Of a DNA stretch of 64,000 nt, positions 42,149 through 50,891 are shown one piece after another. The DNA is taken from the NCBI RefSeq assembly GCF_022664455.2, contig NZ_JAKRKC020000001.1:4469001-4533000 (forward strand), given 5' to 3'. The DNA comes from Actinomadura luzonensis (GTDB lineage Bacteria > Actinomycetota > Actinomycetes > Streptosporangiales > Streptosporangiaceae). The notes under the pieces were generated by a model that was not told the origin of the DNA, made no database searches, and saw only the letters and a list, made by a program, of their open reading frames with translations. The position numbers and the translations under genes were made by a program. The stretch's first letter is position 1. Every line of letters begins with the position of its first letter.

Positions 42149-43503
42149 CAGGGCCGAAGCGTTCTCGTCTGACGAGACATGCACGGGCTCGATGAAGCCG
42201 GGCGGTTGAGGGCACCCCGGCGGGCAGACGGCAAACGCGACCCCTGAAGATCGTTGGGTGTCTACGCCAGTCGATCAAGAACAGGGGCCGCGTTCGCGTG
42301 CCATCATCCCCGATCGACGTGCTCACCCGCCACCTGGAGCACGTCACCATCACCGACCCACCGGCTGACCTGCCCACACTCGCCGAGCTCCTGGACGCCA
42401 TCCCGGACCCGCGCAGCCGACGAGGCCGCCGCTACCGGCTCGGCCCGCTGCTGGCGATATCCCTGCTCGCCGTGCTCGGCGGCGCAACCTCCCTGACCAA
42501 GATCGCCCGATTCATCACCGGATACGACCCCGACCTGCGCGCCCGGGCCGGCCTGCCCGGCACCGTGCGCCTGGCCGCCAGCACCCTAGGACGGCTGCTC
42601 GCCCGGCTGGACGGCGACGCCTTCGACACGGCGACCTGCACCTACCTGGCCACACTCGCCGACTGCGGCCCGCCCACCACCGACATCCAACTCCCGGCCC
42701 GGACGGCGCTGTCCGGCCTGGCCGTGGACGGCAAGACCCTGCGTGGCAGCCGTACCCCGGACGGTGTCATCCATCTACTGGCCGCCACCCGCCACGACAC
42801 CCAGACCGTCGTCGCCCAACGGCAGGTCGAGGCCAAGAGCAACGAGATCCCCGCCTTCACACCCCTGCTGTCCCACCTGGACCTGACCGGCGTGGTGGTC
42901 ACCGCCGACGCCCTGCACACCCAGCAGGAACACGCCCGGCACGTCATCGCCGCCGGCGGCCACTACCTGTTCATCGTCAAGGGCAACCAGCCCACGCTCC
43001 TGCACCGGCTCAAGGCCCTGCCCTGGCGCGAGCCATCCTCAACGACCGCACCGACGAGACCGCGCACGGCCGCCGCGAGATTCGCCGCATGAAGATCTGC
43101 ACCACCCGCCCCCACCTGCCCTTCCCGCACGCCGCCCAGGCGATCCAGATCAAACGCCGCCGCACCGACCACCGCACCGGCAAAACCACCATCGTCACCA
43201 TCTACGCCATCACCGACCTGCCACCAGGCCGGATCACCCACGCCCAACTCGCCGCACTCATCCGCGGCCACTGGAGCATCGAAGCCCTGCACCACATCCG
43301 CGACGTCACCTACCGCGAAGACGCCTCCCGCATCCGCACCGGCACCGCACCCCGCATCATGGCCGGCCTCCGCAACCTCGCCATCGGCCTGGCCCGCCTG
43401 ATCGGCTGGACCAACATCGCCGCCGCCACCGACCACTACCGCAGCCACCCCGCCGACGCTCTTCAGCTACTCGGTTTCATCACATGAGAACGCAACGGCC
43501 CTG
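42149..43503 (+). mobile_element. ISAs1-family element
   Basis: Imperfect terminal repeats: CAGGGCCGAAGCGTTCTCGT (42149) and, in reverse complement, CAGGGCCGTTGCGTTCTCAT (ending 43503). CGCTTGAG occurs on both sides (42140-42147, 43505-43512). It is about 1.36 kb and sits exactly between the two IS4 copies. Confidence 0.88.
42298..43487 (+). pseudogene. ISAs1-family transposase, frameshifted
   Basis: From GTG 42298 the first part (LAELLDAIPDPRSRRGRRYRLGPLLAISLLAVLGGATS...LAVDGKTLRGSRTPDG...ADALHTQQEHARHVIAAGGHYLFIVKGNQPTL) is typical. After LKALPWR at about 43030 the frame shifts. The remainder (ILNDRTDETAHGRREIRRMKICT...YAITDLPPGRITHAQLAALIRGHWSIEALHHIRDVTYREDAS) is read in another frame to 43487. 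One or two bases are missing. The DDE core is split, so the copy is presumably inactive. Confidence 0.9.
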
Positions 43504-43512
43504 CCGCTTGAG

Positions 43513-45028
43513 CCAATGCCGTTTAGATAGCGATCTTGCTGGTACCTTCGCTCGGTGATCTTGTCGGGTGACGCGGGTGATTCGGGGCGGTTGACGGATC
43601 TGGTCGCGGTCGGTGCGCTGACGTCGTTGGTCCCCCGCCAGGTCCTGGATGCGGTGATCGCCACGCACGGATGCCGGGAGCGTCGTGTGCGTAAGCTTCC
43701 CGCGCATGTGGTCGTCTACCTGCTGATCGCGTTGTGCCTCTACCCAGACGACGACTACGAGGAGGTAGCCGAGAAGCTGACGGGCATGCTGGCCCTGGTG
43801 CCGGGGGCGCGCTGGCAGGCGCCGACCCGCGGGGCGATCACCCAAGCCCGCCAGCGCCTGGGAACCGAGCCGGTCAAAGAGGTGTTCCAGCAGGTCGCGC
43901 GGCCTGCTGCAACCGAGTCGACGCCGGGCGCATGGTTGCACGGCCAGCGGGTGATGGCGATCGACGGGTTCGTCCTGGACCTGCCCGACACCGAGGCCAA
44001 CGTCGCCGAGTTCGGCCGCGACAGCGCGGGCGGGTACGAGACCGCCTTCCCACAGGCCCGGGTAGTCGCCATCAGCGAGTGCGCCAGCCACGCCATCGTG
44101 GCCGCCGATGTGGCGGGCTGCTGGGCCGGCGAGCAGACGCTCGCCTTCTCCCTGTATCGGCGGCTAACCGAGGAGATGCTGCTCACCGCCGACCGCGGCT
44201 TCTATAGCTTCCCCGCCTGGAACGAGGCCCGTCACAGTGGCGCGCATCTGCTGTGGCGGGTCCAGGCCGGGTTGCGCCCATACTGGCTTCGCGATCTGGC
44301 CGACGGGTCCTGGCTCGCCGTCATCACCAAACCCGCCGGTCTGCGCCAATCGCAGAAGGACCGGCTGCGCGCGGCCGCCCGTCAGGGCCGCGACCTCGAT
44401 CCCGAGCACGCGGTGATCGTCCGGGTGGTCGACTACACCGTGCCCGACCGCAAGGGCGAGCACATCCGGCTGATCACCAGCATCCTCGACCCGGCCGAGG
44501 TCACCGCCGAGGAACTGGCCCGTTGCTACCACGACCGCTGGGAGGCCGAGACCGGTATCGATCAGCTCAAGACACACCTGCGCGGGCCGGGCCGGATCCT
44601 CCGCTCCCGCACCCCCGAGCCGGCCTATCAGGAGATCTGGGCCTACCTGCTCACCCACTGGGCGTTATGCACGCTGATCTGCACCGCCGCCACCACGGCC
44701 GGGCTCGACCCCGACCGGATCAAGTTCCTGGGCACCGTCCGCATCGTGCGCCGCTCGGTCACCGACCGCGCGGCCTTTCCCCCTGAGCCGCCCGACGCCT
44801 CCTGGACCCGGGCTCTCCACCAGGTCGCGCACCGACGCAACGTCAACCCGCGCCGCCGACACCGCTCCTATCCACGAGCCGTCAAACGCTCACGCCGCAG
44901 CAGCTACCGTGAACGCCGCCCATCGGACAAGGGGATCCGGTACGCGGGTCCACCGACCGTCGCGCTGTTGCCCACCCCCTCGGCCACCCAGCGAGGACCA
45001 TGATCATCCTCTATCTAAACGGCATTGG
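43513..45028 (+). mobile_element. IS4-family element, copy 2, complete
   Basis: 18-bp perfect terminal repeats (43513-43530 and 45011-45028) and a 9-bp direct repeat CCGCTTGAG on both sides (43504-43512, 45029-45037). The length is 1516 bp with an intact transposase. It lies in the opposite orientation to copy 1, so the two form a long inverted pair around ISAs1. Confidence 0.93.
43555..45003 (+). CDS. IS4-family transposase, copy 2, intact
   Basis: 482 residues. The IS4 N-terminal domain (LTDLVAVGALTSLVPRQVLDAVIATHG...LPAHVVVYLLIALCLYPDDDYEEVAEKL) is followed by the DDE domain: Asp in VMAIDGFVLDLPDT, Asp in LLTADRGFYSF and the YREK-like ELARCYHDRWEAETGIDQLKTHL carrying Glu. The stop lies 8 bp before the right terminal repeat. 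It is the likely source of activity for both IS4 copies. Confidence 0.94.
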   Translation: MILSGDAGDSGRLTDLVAVGALTSLVPRQVLDAVIATHGCRERRVRKLPAHVVVYLLIALCLYPDDDYEEVAEKLTGMLALVPGARWQAPTRGAITQARQRLGTEPVKEVFQQVARPAATESTPGAWLHGQRVMAIDGFVLDLPDTEANVAEFGRDSAGGYETAFPQARVVAISECASHAIVAADVAGCWAGEQTLAFSLYRRLTEEMLLTADRGFYSFPAWNEARHSGAHLLWRVQAGLRPYWLRDLADGSWLAVITKPAGLRQSQKDRLRAAARQGRDLDPEHAVIVRVVDYTVPDRKGEHIRLITSILDPAEVTAEELARCYHDRWEAETGIDQLKTHLRGPGRILRSRTPEPAYQEIWAYLLTHWALCTLICTAATTAGLDPDRIKFLGTVRIVRRSVTDRAAFPPEPPDASWTRALHQVAHRRNVNPRRRHRSYPRAVKRSRRSSYRERRPSDKGIRYAGPPTVALLPTPSATQRGP

Positions 45029-45991
45029 CCGCTTGAGCAGCGACCACACCCCTTCGGCCGGGTTCAGCTCGGGCGCATAGGCAGGCATCCGGTAGATGCG
45101 CAGCCAGTCCTTGTTATCGGTGGCGAAGTCGGCCAGCTCGGCGGCCAGGTGCACGTTCAAGTTGTCCCAGCACCACACCAGCGGGATGCCGAGCTGCTGA
45201 TGGGCGGCGGTGATCAGGTCGCGGTAATCCCGCCAGCCGAACGCCTTCGGCTCACCTCGCCGCCCACGGTAGACGTGCAGCCGACACAGCAGGTGCGGTT
45301 GCCGCCCGCCGGGCGGGAAGCTGTGCTTCCCGCCCGGCGGGCGGGAAGCACAGCACCCCGGCGATGTTGACCCGGCCACTGCCCCGGCCACGCACGCGCA
45401 CCACGGGCCGGGCGCCGCGCGGCGCCCAGGTGCGGCCCTTGGGCGGTCTCAGCCCTTGCCCGCTCTCGTCCTCGAAGCAGATGGCGGCGCCCAGGTCCGC
45501 AGCGGTTCTTTTACCTGTGGCCACACCTCGGCCTTCCACCCCGCGATGGCCTCCTCATCCCGCTCAACGGCTTGTCGGGACGGCACCTGGCAGGACCAGT
45601 CGTGCCGGCGCAGCAGCCGCCACACCCCCTCGACCGTGTAGCCGATGTGGAACAGCCGCCCGATCATCGTCTTGACCCGGCTCAGCGTCCAGTACTGATC
45701 CTCGGTGAAGCCGTGCGCGAGCGGCCCGCGCTTCAGTTCGGCCTCCAGCCGTGCCCATTGGCCGGCCGACAGCTTCTCCTGCGAGACCGGCCCGCGCGAC
45801 CGCAGCGCCTCCCGCCCACCCTGTGTCCAGGCCCGGCGCCATTTGGCCACCGTCCGCTCGTGCACCCGTAACTCCCGGGCGATCTCCCTGGTGCTGTGCC
45901 CGGCCGCGAACTCCTCGGCCGCGCCCAGCCGCAACCGCTCCCGGCGCTCCTGCTCGGCGGGCGTGTACCCACCATGCTGGCCATATCGCAT
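45029..45991 (-). pseudogene. IS630-family transposase, N-terminal and catalytic part, frameshifted
   Basis: From ATG 45991 the paired helix-turn-helix region is clear (MRYGQHGGYTPAEQERRERLRL...STREIARELRVHERTVAKWRRAW...LLRRHDWSCQVPSRQA). Near 45490 the frame shifts into RTAADLGAAICFEDESGQGLRPPKGRTWAPRG (first Asp). A palindromic insertion at 45302-45354 shifts it again. HLLCRLHVYRGRRG and LVWCWDNLNVHLA...YAPELNPAEGVWSLLKR (second Asp, Glu) follow. The gene is then cut by the IS4 element inside the LLKR codons. Non-functional. Confidence 0.88.
45302..45354. repeat. Two overlapping perfect palindromes
   Basis: Arms 45302-45321 and 45325-45344 (20 bp, CCGCCCGCCGGGCGGGAAGC) pair around TGT. Arms 45320-45336 and 45338-45354 (17 bp) pair around one base. 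The middle arm is shared, so two hairpins compete. It lies in the IS630 transposase gene, where codons for FKPGQPH would be expected. Confidence 0.92.
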
Positions 45992-46056
45992 GACCCCGTC
46001 GTACCGCGCAGACGACGAACTGTCACGACCCCACAGCCTCTACGCATTCAACCTGT

Positions 46057-47295
46057 TGTAACTGTCCTCCTCGATGAGCTGCCATCGTGCTTGACGGTGT
46101 ACTTGGCGTTGGTCGCGGTGGCACCGGACGGGTAGTTGACCTGGACCTTGTAGATCCCGTCCGCAGGAATGGTCAGGTTCCAGGAGAAGCTGCCCGCGCC
46201 AGTGCCGACGGAGGCGATGGCATAGTCGTAGCCGACGAATCCGCCGGTGGGCGTCGTCTGCGGGCCGACGACGTCCGACGACGGGATGCTGCCCGAGGTA
46301 GCCGTCCAGGATCCCGTGACGGTGACCTGCCCGGTGTCGGAGTTGTCGTTCATGACGACGTCGAGGCCGAGGGGGACGCCGTCGTCGGAGTGGGTCTTGA
46401 CTTTGCCGTCGGGGTAGTAGTCCCGGCCCAGGGCCCGCTGGGAGGAGCCGCCCGCGCTGGTGACGGTGCGGTTGGTCTGCAGGCCGAGCTCGTTGTAGTC
46501 GTAGGTGGTCTTGATGTCCCACGGGTCGGTGGTGGTCTTGGACCAGCCGTTGTCCCAGTAGGTCATCCTGGACACGTTGCGAACCGTCTGGCCGTGCGAA
46601 GGTGGGTGGGAGATCTCCGTCAGCCGCGAAACCGCGTCGTAGGCGTACCGCACGCTCTCGGGCTGGTTGTAGACCGGATCGTCCTTGTCGAAGGGGTAGA
46701 TCTCCTCGATCGGCCGGTTGAGCTTGTCGTACTTGATCTCCTGAAGGAAGTCCGTCGGGTCGTCCGTCGTGTCCACGCCCCGCGGGCTGATCGCCTTGAT
46801 CTTGTTGCCGACCTGGTCGAAGACGAATTGTGAGACCGTGTACTTGACCTGCCCGTCGGTCTCGGAGTGGGGGACCTTCGCTTCGACCTGATCGCCGCGC
46901 TGGTCGAGGGTGAAGAGGACCTTGTTCCCCTCTTGATCAGTCTGGCCCGTGATCAGACCGTCCAGGTCGTACTCGGTGACGGTGTCGTGGCCGACGGCGT
47001 CTTCGGCACTGGTCACCCGGTGGTTGAGGTCGTGGGTGAAAGTTACGGTGCGAGCAGGAGCGGTGACATCAGCGGACCCCTCGACCAGCCGCACCTGGTC
47101 CAGATAGAGCACGGTCGCGGTGGACGGCGTCCCGGCGATGACGAAGCGGATCTGGGCGATCACCGCGTTCGGCGGGGCGGTCGCGGTGACCTTGACCGGC
47201 GTCCATTCGCCCTGGTTCAAGTCAGTGGAAACCGCGTCGGTGCGCAGCACCGTGCCCTTGGCGTCGATCCAGTTAGCCTGCCGGGACGGAGGGAC
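46057..47295 (-). pseudogene. Truncated internal segment of a second RHS/YD-repeat gene
   Basis: On the minus strand the translation runs from a carbohydrate-binding-like end (ANWIDAKGTVLRTDAVSTDLNQGEWTPVKV...LYLDQVRLVEG) through YD repeats. It continues into the golvesin-like domain, where the IS630 element cuts it at AKYTVKHDG. Much of it parallels the intact RHS protein around residues 1680-1995 (for example PIEEIYPFDKDDPVYNQPESVRYAYD), clearly homologous but not identical. Signal peptide, core end and toxin tip are all missing, so it is a relic oriented opposite to the intact gene. Confidence 0.87.
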
Positions 47296-47315
47296 ATGCG
47301 CCACGCCGATCACAC

Positions 47316-47346
47316 TTGCAGAACGGAACCCTTCGTTCCTTATACT
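47316..47346 (+). promoter_or_regulatory. Leaderless promoter with TetR-type operator
   Basis: -35-like TTGCAG (47316-47321), -10 TATACT (47341-47346), ATG at 47354. The spacer holds the palindrome GGAAC-CCTTC-GTTCC (47325-47339). A repressor there would block RNA polymerase, so autorepression by the TetR product is inferred. Confidence 0.65.
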
Positions 47347-47353
47347 CTGAGGT

Positions 47354-48001
47354 ATGACCAGCGCACCCATGAGCGGCCGCAAGGCGCAGGCCGCCCGCAA
47401 CGACGAGCTCATCCTCCAGGCGGCGCGGGCGGTCTTCACCGCCGATCCCGGCGCCCCCATCGCGGCCGTGGCCGAGAAGGCGGGGGTCGGGATCAGCGCA
47501 CTCTACCGCCGTTACCCCAGTAAGGAGGCCCTGCTGCAGAAGCTGTGCGGCGACGGGCTGAAGCTGTACATCGAGGTGACCGAGCGGGCGCTGGCCGAGG
47601 AGGGCGACCCGTGGGAGGCGTTCGCCGGCTACCTGCGCGGCATCGTGGACGCCGACACCAACTCGCTGACGATCCGGCTGGCGGGCACGTTCCAGCCGAC
47701 CGAGGAGCTGGGCCGCGACGCGCGGCGGGCCGGGGCGCTGGCCACCGAGATCCACCGCCGCACGGTCGAGGCGGGCGTGCTGCGCCCGGACGTGACCACT
47801 GCCGACATCGCGCTGCTGCTGGAGCAGGTCGCCTCCATCAGGCTGGGCGACGAGCGGCGCGTCGCCGAGCTGCGCCACCGCTACCTGACGCTGCTGATGG
47901 ACGCGCTGCGGATGCCCCCGGCCCGCCGCGACCTGCCCGGCGCGCCGCCCACGGAGGAGGAGCTGTCGGCCCGCTGGTGGTCCGGCCCCCGCCCCGCCTG
48001 A
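47354..48001 (+). CDS. TetR-family transcriptional regulator
   Basis: 215 residues. The N-terminal HTH is typical (ILQAARAVFTADPGAPIAAVAEKAGVGISALYRRYPSKEALLQKL, residues about 20-65). A helical ligand-binding domain and a Pro-rich tail follow. It stands next to a GGAAC/GTTCC palindrome that is probably its operator. The next gene runs in the opposite direction, so its targets lie elsewhere or it regulates only itself plus the displaced former neighbour. The ligand is unknown. Confidence 0.9.
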   Translation: MTSAPMSGRKAQAARNDELILQAARAVFTADPGAPIAAVAEKAGVGISALYRRYPSKEALLQKLCGDGLKLYIEVTERALAEEGDPWEAFAGYLRGIVDADTNSLTIRLAGTFQPTEELGRDARRAGALATEIHRRTVEAGVLRPDVTTADIALLLEQVASIRLGDERRVAELRHRYLTLLMDALRMPPARRDLPGAPPTEEELSARWWSGPRPA

Positions 48002-48019
48002 GCCGGGGCGCCGGCCGGA

Positions 48020-48844
48020 TCAGGGGGCGAGGTGGCGGGCCAGGGCGAGCGTGCGGCGGGCCCGGGCCACGACGGGTGCGTCCACGAAGCGGCCGTCGGG
48101 CAGCGCGACCGCGCCGATTCCCTCCCGCTCGGCCCGCTCCGCCGCCGCGACGACCTCAAGAGCCCTCGCCGTCTCCTGCTCCCCGGGCCGGAACGCCCGC
48201 CTGATCACCGGGATCTGGCGGGGGTGGATGGCGGTCCGCCCGAACAGGCCGAGCGCGCGCCCGGCGCGGCAGGAGGCGTCGAGCCCGGCCTCGTCCCTGA
48301 CGTCGGGGTACACGGACATGGGCACCGGCGGCAGGCCGGCCGCCGCGGCGGCCAGCACGGCCCGCAGCCGCAGGTGGTCGAGCGCGGCCTCGGCGGTGAT
48401 CGACAGCTCGGCGGCGAGGTCCTGCTCGCCCAGCGCGATCCCGGCCACGGCGGGGTGCGCGGCGATCGCCTCGGCGCGGACGAGGCCGGCCGCCGACTCC
48501 AGCAGCGCGTACGCCCGCCCGTCCGGCAGGCCGTCGAGCACGGCGGGGTCCTCGACCTTGGGCAGCCGCACCGCGTCCGCGAGGTCGCCGACCGCCTCCA
48601 GGTCGGCCCGGCCGCGGTCGCCGGCGAGATCGTTGACCCGGACGTGCACGGCGGGGCCGCCCGCGGGACGCTCGCGCAGGTAGGCGACGGCGTTGGCGCG
48701 GGCCTCGTCCTTGCGGGCCGACGCGACCGCGTCCTCCAGGTCGACGATGACGACGTCGGCCCCGGACGCGGCCGCCTTGGCGAACCGCTCGGGCCGGTCG
48801 CCGGGGACGTACAGCCAGGTCACCGGCGGCAGGCCGGCGTTCAC
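48020..48844 (-). CDS. HpcH/HpaI-CitE-like CoA-ester lyase
   Basis: 274 residues of the citrate-lyase-beta/malyl-CoA-lyase family: TWLYVPGDRPERFAKAAASGADVVIVDLEDAV, VRVNDL, LPKVEDP, LLESAAGL, GLFGRTAIHPRQI. Glu and Asp residues in VDLEDAV and LLESAAG bind Mg2+. It would cleave a (citra)malyl-CoA-type 3-hydroxyacyl-CoA into acetyl-CoA or pyruvate plus a partner. The GTG at 48844 overlaps the CoA-transferase stop (GTGA), so one operon supplies the CoA ester and cleaves it. Confidence 0.9.
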   Translation of the reverse strand: MNAGLPPVTWLYVPGDRPERFAKAAASGADVVIVDLEDAVASARKDEARANAVAYLRERPAGGPAVHVRVNDLAGDRGRADLEAVGDLADAVRLPKVEDPAVLDGLPDGRAYALLESAAGLVRAEAIAAHPAVAGIALGEQDLAAELSITAEAALDHLRLRAVLAAAAAGLPPVPMSVYPDVRDEAGLDASCRAGRALGLFGRTAIHPRQIPVIRRAFRPGEQETARALEVVAAAERAEREGIGAVALPDGRFVDAPVVARARRTLALARHLAP

Positions 48845-50028
48845 GCGATCACCCCCGCCGCGCGCAGGTCCGCGACCCGCTCGCCCGGGTAGCCCAGCTC
48901 GTCCAGCACCTCGTCGGTGTCGTGGCCGAGCGGGCGCCCGGCCCAGTGGATGCCGCCGGGGGTGTCGGACAGGCGGAACAGCACGTTCTGCATGGTGACC
49001 GAGCCGAGCTCCTCGTCGGGCAGTTCGACGAACGAGCCGAGCGCGGCGTACTGGGGGTCCGCGGCGATGTCGGTGACGTCGTAGATGGGCGCGACGGCGG
49101 CCTGGGCCTCCTCGAAGCGGGCGATGACCTCGGCGGCGTCGCGCTCGGCGATCCAGGAGGCGACGGCCTCGTCGAGCTCGTCCACGTGCTGGACGCGGCC
49201 GTGCCCGGTGCCGAACCACGGCTGCTCGACCAGGTCGGCCCGGCCGACGAGGGTGAGCACGCGCTCGGCGATGGGCTGGGCGCTGGTGGAGATGGCGAGC
49301 CAGCGGCCGTCGCGGGTGCGGTAGGTGTTGCGGGGGGCGTTGCTGCTGGAGCGGTTGCCGGTGCGCTCGGCCACGACGCCGAGGGCCTTGTAGGCGGTCA
49401 TCTGCGGGCCGAGCAGGTGCATGATCGGCTCGATGATGGCCAGGTCGATCACCTGGCCGCGGCCGGTGCTCTCGCGGGCGTGCAGGGCCACCATGACGGC
49501 GTACGCCATGGCGAGGCCGGCGATGCCGTCGGCGAGCGCCAGCGGCGGCAGGGTGGGCGGGCCGTCGGGCTGGCCGGTCATGGCCGCGAAGCCGCTCATG
49601 GCCTCGGCCAGCGTCCCGAACCCCGGCCGGTGGGCCAGGGGGCCGCTCTGCCCGAAGCCGGTCATCCTGGCCACGACGAGCCTCGGGTTGAGCTTCAGCA
49701 GGTCCTCGGGGGCGAGGTTCCAGCGTTCGAGGGTGCCGGGGCGGAAGTTCTCGATCAGCACGTCGGACCGCTCGCACAGGCGGCGCAGGATCTCCTGGCC
49801 GTCGGCGTGGGACAGATCGACGGCGGCGGTGCGCTTGTTGCGCGAGAGCGTCTTCCACCACAGGCCGACGCCGCCGACGGAGGCGCCGTGGCCCCGGGAG
49901 GGGTCGCCGCGCCGAGGGTGCTCGATCTTGATCACGTCGGCGCCGAAGTCGCCCAGCATCATCGCGGCGGAGGGGCCGGCGAACAGGGTCGCCGCGTCGA
50001 TGACCCGCAGGTCGGCGAGGCTCGTCAT
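48841..50028 (-). CDS. Family III (CaiB/BaiF) CoA-transferase
   Basis: 395 residues from ATG 50028: LRVIDAATLFAGPSAAMMLGDFGADVIKIEHPRRGDPSR, NKRTAAVDL, SDVLIENFRPGTLERWNL, RLVVARMTGFGQSGP, DGIAGLAMAYAVMVALHARESTGRGQVID. All are hallmarks of formyl-CoA-transferase-like enzymes that move CoA between carboxylic acids. It is coupled with the lyase downstream. It is transcribed divergently from the GntR gene across a 68-bp AT-rich region with an inverted repeat. The acid used is unknown; dicarboxylates such as itaconate, mesaconate or succinate/malate types are possible. Confidence 0.92.
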   Translation of the reverse strand: MTSLADLRVIDAATLFAGPSAAMMLGDFGADVIKIEHPRRGDPSRGHGASVGGVGLWWKTLSRNKRTAAVDLSHADGQEILRRLCERSDVLIENFRPGTLERWNLAPEDLLKLNPRLVVARMTGFGQSGPLAHRPGFGTLAEAMSGFAAMTGQPDGPPTLPPLALADGIAGLAMAYAVMVALHARESTGRGQVIDLAIIEPIMHLLGPQMTAYKALGVVAERTGNRSSSNAPRNTYRTRDGRWLAISTSAQPIAERVLTLVGRADLVEQPWFGTGHGRVQHVDELDEAVASWIAERDAAEVIARFEEAQAAVAPIYDVTDIAADPQYAALGSFVELPDEELGSVTMQNVLFRLSDTPGGIHWAGRPLGHDTDEVLDELGYPGERVADLRAAGVIA

Positions 50029-50035
50029 GGTTATG

Positions 50036-50056
50036 TAACTTATAAGAAATAAGTCA
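50036..50056. promoter_or_regulatory. AT-rich inverted repeat, GntR operator candidate
   Basis: TAACTTAT (50036-50043) and ATAAGTCA (50049-50056) form a 7/8 inverted repeat around AGAAA. It lies 8 bp upstream of the CoA-transferase start, between the divergent genes. The local AT-richness stands out strongly. Binding by the FCD-type GntR product is inferred. Confidence 0.6.
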
Positions 50057-50096
50057 TAGGTCAACCCGGAAGCGGATATGAGGGACACTTAGCGAC

Positions 50097-50750
50097 ATGT
50101 CAGCCACCGAGCCGCGGCCCCCCATGAGCAAGGCCGACTACGTCTACAGCGTGCTGCTGGACGACATCCGCCACGCGCGCATCCCCGGCGGCACCGCGCT
50201 GCGGGCCGGCGAGGTGGCCAAGCGGCTCGGCGTGTCCGTCACTCCGGTGCGCGAGGCGCTGCGCAGGCTGGAGAAGGACCGGCTGATCAGCTACGAGGCG
50301 CACCACGGGGCGACGGTCGTGGACCTCGGCGAGGAGGCGCTCGCCGAGTACTACGGGCTGCGGGCGGTCGTCGAGGGCCTGGGCGCGCGGCTGGCCGCGG
50401 CCCGGATCACCCCGGCGGAGCTGGCCGAGCTGCGCGAGCTGCACGCCGCCATGGCCGCCGACGCCACCGCGGGCCGCCACGACCGGCTCGGCGACCAGAG
50501 CGCCCGTTTCCACCTGCGCATCGTCGACATCGGCGGGCCCGCGTTCCTCGGCGCGCACGCGCGGGCCGTGCGCACCAGCATCCCCGTGCCGGCCGAGGCG
50601 TCGCTGTGGCTGGACGCCTCGCGGGTGCGGGAACAGCTCGACGCGCACGAGGCCGTCCTGGCGGCCCTGGAGTCCGGCGACGCCGACGCCGCGGAACGCG
50701 TCATGATCGACCACATCCGCCGGGCGGGCGCCTCCCGCGCCCACGGCTGA
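50097..50750 (+). CDS. GntR-family regulator, FadR/FCD subfamily
   Basis: 217 residues. The winged HTH at about 12-75 (YVYSVLLDDIRHARIPGGTALRAGEVAKRLGVSVTPVREALRRLEKDRLISYEAHHGATVV) is followed by an all-helical FCD domain. That domain has metal-type residues in HLRIVDIGG and HEAVLAALESGDADAAERVMIDH. It is divergent from the CoA-transferase/lyase operon and likely represses it until an acid or CoA-derived ligand binds. ATG 50097 is used. Confidence 0.9.
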   Translation: MSATEPRPPMSKADYVYSVLLDDIRHARIPGGTALRAGEVAKRLGVSVTPVREALRRLEKDRLISYEAHHGATVVDLGEEALAEYYGLRAVVEGLGARLAAARITPAELAELRELHAAMAADATAGRHDRLGDQSARFHLRIVDIGGPAFLGAHARAVRTSIPVPAEASLWLDASRVREQLDAHEAVLAALESGDADAAERVMIDHIRRAGASRAHG

Positions 50751-50891
50751 CGGCGGGGTCCGCCCACCGGCGCCGATGACGAACGTCAGCGTTTGCGGCC
50801 GCGCTGTTGCCACGCGATGACCGGTGTTGCACGATGGCCACTCCGGTGCTCCCGCATCGCCCGCATACGCCGACTCGCGAAGGGCCCGACC

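Larger units (their letters stand above)
39939..46056 (-). mobile_element. IS630-family element, expanded to 6.1 kb by three nested insertions
   Basis: A 21-bp perfect terminal repeat (39939-39959, ACAGGTTGAATGCGTAGAGG...; reverse complement at 46036-46056) bounds the whole block. Removing the nested 40119-45028 segment leaves about 1.2 kb, the usual IS630 size. Its transposase gene reads on the minus strand in two separated parts. TA dinucleotides lie just outside both ends, as expected for this family. It interrupts the golvesin-like region of a second RHS gene. Confidence 0.85.
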
